Shown: positions 60,001 to 64,000 of the stretch, piece by piece | Numbering within the stretch: the first letter of the stretch is position 1 | How the letters are laid out: each line of letters starts with the position of its first letter | Source of the DNA: Montifringilla adamsi | Lineage: Eukaryota > Chordata > Aves > Passeriformes > Passeridae | Direction of reading: 5' to 3' | NCBI GenBank assembly: GCA_017590115.1 | Contig: JAGGNK010013003.1 | Location: forward strand, 1,240,001-1,304,000 | Length of the DNA: 64,000 nucleotides | Notes under the pieces: model-generated | What the model was told of the DNA's origin: nothing | Databases searched by the model: none | The model's input: the letters and a program-made list of their open reading frames with translations, nothing else | Program-made: the position numbers and the translations under genes

Positions 60001-62493
60001 TTCTGAAGCACCACAGGGAATTAGACAGAGAACAATATGATACAAGAATATTGTTCTCTGTTTAATGCCCTGTGTTTCCTAGGTTTTTGTTTTTCTTAAA
60101 GATACGCAATTTTGTGTCCTATGGATTTGTTTACAAGAGCATCAACTTGTAGCATTTGGACTTCAAATAAATACAGCTTGATCAGTGTTTCAGTTACTGG
60201 GATCTGCTGTATCAATTAGGAGTCTTGCATTTTTGGCCCCTGTTTTTGTTTAGCGTGTTTTGGGTTTCGAGAATGCAAACATGTAAAAGGTACTTGTAAA
60301 TGAGGTTGGTGCAATGCGGACTTCACAGCCTCCAGGTCTTGATTTTTGCAATGATAACTTTATTGTTCTGGGAATGTTTAATTCGAAGTATATTCGTTGC
60401 TATTCTGAAAGAGTGCATAAAAAAGAATTTTAATCTCTAGGACCCCTTAAACTCTGGTGATGATGTCAGTGAGCAGGACATTGCAGACTTGTTTGACACC
60501 GACAACGTGATAGTTTGTCAGTACGAAAAGGTACAGTAATACACTTTTATCTTTGTTCTTTAATCATCCTAAATAATACCTGCAGCAAATCCATCTCTGC
60601 TCTCCTGTCAGTGCCTTTTGAAGAAACTCTAATGCTGTAATGGAGTGTTTAAATGATGTGTTTAGCTGACAATAGTCTGAAGACTTTCCTACTGTTTTCT
60701 GAAAAGAGGATAATCATAATGGCCTATTAAAGGAAAAGGGAACAACAAGTCTGGCAAAATTATGATTTGTAAAGGTGCAAAAGCTTGTTTATTTCCTTAA
60801 CTTTTAAGTAAGATCACCATCTCTGTGGATGTATGTAGGCATATTCAGCTGTGAATTAAGGCTTTTAAAAAGGATAACAGAGAGGTGTATGTACTTTCTT
60901 TTCCCTTTTTTTTTTTTTGTCTTTGTAGTGTTCACTGAGAGATTTTCCTACCAGAATTTTGTTGTGTCTCAGAAACAAAGTAGTCATTAAGTGCCTTATT
61001 GTCCACCTTTGTTTTAATATTTAAAATTCAACCTTACTTTGAACTCCTGAAGATCAAATTAAACCCTTTTAGCCATTGTATGGTTTTGGATGCTTACATG
61101 TCAGTAATTTAAAAGAGGGAAAAAAGGGCATATTTTAAAGCAAATATGGTAGTTTAAGAGTATGCCTTGACTTTTTTTTGATATTCTTTCAAAAGTGTGC
61201 CTAGACATAACTTTTTGTGTGTCTAACTAGGCCTTTCTTAATGGTTATCTGTGGTTCAGGAAACAGAGAAGTGGTAAGAAAATTGTCTTTATGAAACTCT
61301 GCCAGATTGACTGTTCCTGAGACCAGTTATTTTGGAAAGTTATAGGGATACGTGTAGAAAATGCCTCTGAAATGAAGCTGTTGGTGTCTGTATTGTATTG
61401 AAAGGTACACCAAGTTTTGCAGCCTCAGAACTCAGACATTACAGTTGCTGTAGGTAGTGCATGCTGTTATCAAGAGCAAGTTTTGTCTGAAATAAGCTGA
61501 AAAATTGCCTGAAAATCTAAAAGAAACTACTAGGAAGGTCAGCACTGGGCATGCCTTACAGGAAATTTAATATCAGATGTTATTAGAAATTGGGAGTTAC
61601 AGAAGCTGGGGAAAGATGTTGGTAGCTTTCCCCTTTGCAATACAGATTTAATAAAACATGTAGGCCCAGTAGAAAGTAGATCAAACCTGTTATGTCTTAA
61701 ATTACCTTGTTACCTTTAAGACAATGTTGTTGGCAAAATTGCTGTCCTGTTTCTTTTATTTCTGGAACTGAAAATTGATGCTGACAGTTCAAGGAATTTT
61801 CTAAATTTGAAATTCCTTCTTTTAGTATTAACGAAACTTTCTGGAGTATGGATCTCTTTGCAGGCATTTAAAAAGAAACAGAATATGCAAATTCTTTCTT
61901 ACTTTTTAAAAATTTAAATAGCAGTATTTGCTTTTAAGCCAAATTTTGATGCTTTTAGCCTGTTCCTAACACTTCTGTGCCTGCAACATTGCTTTGCCAT
62001 GTGGAAAGGAAAGCACTGCATTTCAGTTAAGCTACACTGGTTTGCAAGGTGTGCTGTGTTTTGGGATAGCCCTGTTACTGTGCTCTTGTCCTGCTGGTGT
62101 TAAGCTGTCATAGGTAACACTTTTTAGGGGAAAGTTGTGGGATAGGAGAGTGGGACAGGATGGGATAAGATTCAGGAGGTTTCTCACTTGGGGGGGCTGG
62201 GAGTTCTTTATATACAGCTGAAGAATGCTTCCATTGAGTATTCCATTGAATATTTTGAGTCATAACAATTTTAAAATAAAAACCAAGTGTGTAAACAGGT
62301 TGTGCTTAAATCTTGTTGGTTTTTTTAATGACTGGTCTAATTTATATTTGTGACTTCATTAATTTTGATTATTATTTTTCATCAGATACATCGAACTAAG
62401 AACAAATGGAAGTTCTACTTAAAAGATGGAGTGATGTCCATTGAGGGTAAAGACCATGTTTTTGCAAAAGCCACTGGAGATGCAGAGTGGTGA
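51040..62493 (+). CDS. GTF2A1L: GTF2A1L (ALF), germ-cell TFIIA alpha/beta-like factor, 9 coding exons, 512 aa
   Basis: This is a paralogue of the TFIIA alpha/beta precursor GTF2A1. With TFIIA gamma it stabilises TBP on promoters in germ cells. Nine exons join in phase to 512 residues, longer than the 478 I recall for human. Residues 8-41 (PELYKSIIEDVIEGVRELFAEEGIEEQVLKDLKQ region) form the N-terminal four-helix-bundle part. Residues 83-330 are a divergent Gln/Ser-rich linker. Residues 376-379 are QLDG, a Taspase-1 consensus. An acidic stretch with LDDEEDYDEECD (about 420-445) follows. Residues 448-512 are the conserved TBP/DNA-binding beta-barrel part (DPLNSGDDVSEQDIADLFDT, NKWKFYLKDGVM, ending GDAEW). 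Known mammalian read-through with STON1 remains possible in frame. Confidence 0.95.
51067..51112. repeat. (CGGCT/AGGCT)n pentanucleotide array
   Basis: About nine units of NGGCT, where N is C or A, starting seven bases after the exon 1 donor of GTF2A1L. Length polymorphism next to a splice donor and promoter is plausible. Confidence 0.9.
51352..51577. repeat. 116-bp period tandem duplication, copies identical
   Basis: The unit starting GCTGTGGCAGCTCGGCCGAG at 51352 recurs at 51468. The second copy matches for 110 bases without a single difference, then diverges. The unit is GC-rich and lies in GTF2A1L intron 1. It creates long open frames on both strands that are not genes. Confidence 0.95.
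52984..53085 (+). CDS. GTF2A1L: GTF2A1L coding exon 2 (TFIIA N-terminal helices)
   Basis: Thirty-four codons, PELYKSIIEDVIEGVREL to VLKDLKQ, after TCTAATGTAG and before GTTTGT, phase 0 at both ends. It is the most conserved N-terminal segment and pairs with TFIIA gamma. Confidence 0.97.
53386..53509 (+). CDS. GTF2A1L: GTF2A1L coding exon 3
   Basis: Begins LWETKVTQSRATEGFF (mammal LWETKVLQSKATEDFF) and continues through FSLQLPHTSHSILQTSA, leaving one base at the donor GTCAGA. It ends the TFIIA N-terminal domain and starts the linker. Confidence 0.93.
53510..55958 (+). other. GTF2A1L: GTF2A1L intron 3
   Basis: 2.4 kb. It contains T-rich low complexity near 54268-54292 and a 37-bp tandem duplication at 54301-54374. 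No other exon or element was recognised. Confidence 0.7.
54301..54374. repeat. 37-bp tandem duplication
   Basis: CTTGCGTTTGTTTTGG through TTCCTAG (54301-54337) is repeated at once (54338-54374) with a single G/A difference. Confidence 0.93.
55959..56066 (+). CDS. GTF2A1L: GTF2A1L coding exon 4
   Basis: The acceptor CCTAAACCCAG gives a split Ala codon, then LVLQGPPRVGVALALPSC and YPLQMPAGVMLQPAP, ending at GTAAGG in phase 1. The tail aligns with mammalian VPAGVTLQ and the phase fits both neighbours. The first half is divergent. An alternative acceptor at TTGCAG|GGGCC would give the wrong frame. Confidence 0.8.
56067..57265 (+). other. GTF2A1L: GTF2A1L introns 4 and 5 (56067-57265 and 57862-59061)
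   Basis: Ordinary AT-rich intron sequence of 1.2 kb each. I recognise nothing else in them. In particular I see no further exon of the right phase in the second apart from the microexon at its end. Confidence 0.6.
57266..57861 (+). CDS. GTF2A1L: GTF2A1L coding exon 5 (large linker exon)
   Basis: Opens GQLYKVNVPVVVTQASG (mammal GHLYKVNVPIMVTETSG) and codes 198 further codons of low-complexity, Gln/Ser-rich linker. A DDIIDLIIAGESLDEN motif lies near its end. The donor is ACAAG|GTAAGG, phase 0. Confidence 0.93.
59062..59095 (+). CDS. GTF2A1L: GTF2A1L probable 34-nt microexon 6
   Basis: Exon 5 ends in phase 0 but exon 7 is open only if entered in phase 1, so an exon of length 3n+1 is needed between them. 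The strong acceptor TTGTCTTTGTTTTAG and consensus donor AAGG|GTAAGA enclose exactly such a segment. It reads SCLSTKVFREK plus one base. No other candidate with both signals was seen in the 1.4 kb gap. This is inferred, without transcript evidence. Confidence 0.65.
59261..59616 (+). CDS. GTF2A1L: GTF2A1L coding exon 7 (QLDG site, acidic region)
   Basis: The acceptor AAAATCTCAG completes a Gly codon, then FVLNMGGVDSQAVPDLF onward. It contains QLDGTGDVSS (mammal QVDGSGDTSS), ENEFIGFIDSEDLRV and a Glu/Asp-rich run, ending QIDIVEE at GTAATT, phase 0. An in-frame TAA at 59245 blocks any earlier start of this exon. Confidence 0.88.
59617..60440 (+). other. GTF2A1L: GTF2A1L intron 7, containing a long hairpin
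   Basis: An 0.8 kb intron, otherwise featureless, that holds the hairpin at 60012-60074. Confidence 0.7.
60012..60074. repeat. Near-perfect 27-bp inverted repeat, 9-nt loop
   Basis: The left arm 60012-60038 begins CACAGGGAATTAGACAGAGA. The right arm 60048-60074 is its reverse complement at 25 of 27 positions. The inner 14 pairs (ACAGAGAACAATAT) are perfect. The loop is GATACAAGA. The stem-loop is AU-rich at the loop end. It could be a miniature palindromic insertion or a small-RNA precursor; sequence alone does not decide. Confidence 0.85.
60441..60530 (+). CDS. GTF2A1L: GTF2A1L coding exon 8
   Basis: Thirty codons, DPLNSGDDVSEQDIADLF to VIVCQYEK, between TCTCTAG and GTACAG. It is nearly identical to mammalian ALF and TFIIA alpha/beta. 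It starts the TBP/DNA-binding beta-barrel. Confidence 0.97.
60531..62385 (+). other. GTF2A1L: GTF2A1L intron 8
   Basis: 1.86 kb of AT-rich intron sequence. No exon, RNA gene or transposon was recognised. Confidence 0.65.
62386..62493 (+). CDS. GTF2A1L: GTF2A1L last coding exon
   Basis: Thirty-five codons, IHRTKNKWKFYLKDGVMS to HVFAKATGDAEW, then TGA, after TTTTTCATCAG. It is the conserved TFIIA beta C-terminus. Confidence 0.97.
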   Translation: MHRTKNKWKFYLKDGVMSIEGKDHVFAKATGDAEW

Positions 62494-62581
62494 AACTTCA
62501 CTCCCGTATGTCCTTGAAGGCTGTGGCATGATTTCCTTATAAGCCTTTTGTGAAACAATTGGGCTTTCTATTGTTATGCCA

Positions 62582-62690
62582 TTAAAAAACAAACAAACAA
62601 ACAAAAAAACAAACAAACAAACAAAAAAAAAAACACCCAAAAAACAAAACCAAAAAAACAAAAACAGCAAACAACCAAAACTGAAAAAAA
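62582..62690. repeat. (AAAC)n low-complexity tract
   Basis: Repeated AAAC and A-run units over about 100 bases in the GTF2A1L 3' UTR. Open frames through it are artefacts of composition. Confidence 0.92.
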
Positions 62691-62764
62691 TCCAAACTCC
62701 AGAACAACAAATCTGTGATGAAAAAATATGCAAAATCTCTGTTGTTAATTTGTGGTGTTAATCT

Positions 62765-62784
62765 GTTTAGTTTGCAAACTAAAC
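62765..62784. repeat. 20-bp perfect palindrome
   Basis: GTTTAGTTTG is immediately followed by its reverse complement CAAACTAAAC, in the GTF2A1L 3' UTR. Confidence 0.95.
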
Positions 62785-63425
62785 CACTGTACTGTCAGCT
62801 ACTTAGCTGTCTTTGCTGTTCTTTTCTGATTATTTCATTTTTTTCCAATGAAGAAGCATCATTGGAATGAATAGCTTTAAAGTTTGAAGTGTTATATCTG
62901 TTTATAATTCAAGAAGGTAAAGACATACTTAGTAATTAGTAAAGAACTACTTATTGGTTATAATCAAATAAGTTTTAGTTCTGTTATTTTTCCCCAGCTC
63001 TTAAAAGCTGAGGTGTGAGTTGAAATATAAAATTACACTGTTATGTTATTCTTTTCAAAGACTTTTGAGTTGAAAAAAAAAAGGAATATCTATCCAAGTC
63101 TGAACCTGTGGCTGTTTCAGCTGCTCACTTCTCTTGATTTTTTTAGTTTCTTTGTGTTTTTTGGACTTTAGTTTAAGGACATGCACTCTAGATGCAATAA
63201 GGGAAATGTCTGAGAAAGATCCTGGAACTCTTAATATATGAGAATTATTATTGTTTACTCTGTACTAGCTATGTCTACTGAGATGCAGTGAGTAGTGTGA
63301 TGTAACATTAAAATGTGATTTATTTTCACTGTCAATGCAAAGTCATTTAAGTTTGCTACTGTACATCTCCACTTTGTTCTAGGACTACAGACCAATAAGC
63401 TGTGAATGATACAAATGTGCATAAT

Positions 63426-63431
63426 AATAAA
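63426..63431 (+). terminator. GTF2A1L: GTF2A1L poly(A) signal
   Basis: Canonical AATAAA, about 930 nt after the stop, with a U/GU-rich element downstream. Confidence 0.7.
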
Positions 63432-64000
63432 AGTGTCATCTCATATACATTTCTGGCATAGAGTTGTTTTTGTTCCCTCAATATCAACTCTGCTTAGAGA
63501 AATGGGTACAAGCCTTGCATGTGGCAGTAGCTCACCCTACCATGAGAATTGCATTCCTCCCAACATGAACTTTTTGTTAGTTCTTCTAGAAAGAAAAGTC
63601 CAAAAAGAAGCTTTGGGCCCTTGTATTTCAGAGCTGCAGCTTTTCCCTGGCTGGCTCCTGTTCCTTGTAGGGCAAGATGGGCAATTCCATGGTAAAGCTG
63701 CAGCCAGGCTGCTTCAGAACAGGATCATCCTGCTGGAAGAGCAGTGCTGCACTAAGGCACACCTCCCCCTTGGCTGCTGCTCCCATGTCTGCTGGAATGA
63801 GGCATTGTGAGGCATTTTGCTTATCTCTAATCCCTGAGAGGATGCAGAGGCTGGGAGAAGGGAAAGAAAAATCTTGAGAGTGGGAGAGAATGAATTTATG
63901 GAAGAAATGAAGGGGAAAACCCCAGCCCTTGTTCATAATGGTGCAAAACCTTGTGCTAATGCCATAAGGCAGGAAGTAGTTCTTTAAAAATTGAGTCTAT
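63432..64000. other. Sequence downstream of GTF2A1L
   Basis: Intergenic. No exon of the expected next gene (LHCGR) is recognised before the window ends. Confidence 0.6.

Larger units (their letters stand above)
62494..63431 (+). other. GTF2A1L: GTF2A1L 3' UTR
   Basis: Non-coding sequence from the TGA to AATAAA at 63426-63431, the best poly(A) signal. A TG/T-rich element (GAGTTGTTTTTGTTCC) lies about 30 nt downstream. It contains an (AAAC)n tract and a 20-bp palindrome. An earlier ATTAAA lies near 62580. Confidence 0.65.

Noticed and set aside
62419..62733. Phe-rich minus-strand frame over the end of GTF2A1L
   Set aside because: Produced by the (AAAC)n tract opposite the real last exon and 3' UTR.

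Overview
The window looks like bird genomic DNA, with low confidence that it is a passerine. It has split, intron-containing vertebrate genes with GT-AG introns and two CR1 LINE fragments close to the avian consensus. It also has a solo LTR of an avian endogenous-retrovirus type. Three genes that span far more DNA in mammals fit within 64 kb here. All three lie on the + strand in the conserved vertebrate order PPP1R21 - STON1 - GTF2A1L. LHCGR and FSHR would be expected further downstream, outside the window.

Layout: (1) 1-12169 holds the last ten coding exons of PPP1R21 (369 codons plus stop), cut off on the left by the window edge. An old CR1 copy lies in one intron, one intron is of the GC-AG type, and the 3' UTR follows. 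(2) 12.2-19.4 kb is 3' UTR then intergenic DNA. (3) A CpG-rich block at about 19.38-19.70 kb is the best candidate STON1 promoter and untranslated first exon. A 10.6 kb intron follows. (4) 30241-39540 holds the three STON1 coding exons, predicting 735 aa, the same as my recollection of the human length. Unexplained splice-bounded sequences and a poly(A) signal lie in the second intron. (5) 39.5-50.9 kb is the STON1 3' region and intergenic DNA, with a CR1 3' end, a solo LTR and a cluster of interlocking hairpins. (6) 50.9-51.1 kb is the CpG-rich GTF2A1L promoter and first exon. Nine coding exons follow, ending at 62493 and predicting 512 aa, with a poly(A) signal at 63426.

Function: the genes belong to separate processes. 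PPP1R21 is an early-endosomal coiled-coil protein. STON1 is an endocytic adaptor with a stonin-homology domain and a mu-homology domain. GTF2A1L is the germ-cell paralogue of the TFIIA alpha/beta precursor. The last two are linked in mammals by read-through transcripts. The reading phase needed for that fusion is preserved here (39073 joined to 52984, both phase 0). Other points to check are a Taspase-1-type site in GTF2A1L, a 34-nt microexon, a near-perfect 27-bp intronic hairpin, an exact 110/110 tandem duplication, and a possible alternative 3' end of STON1. I found no protein-coding gene outside these three, no CRISPR array, and no RNA gene I could support.
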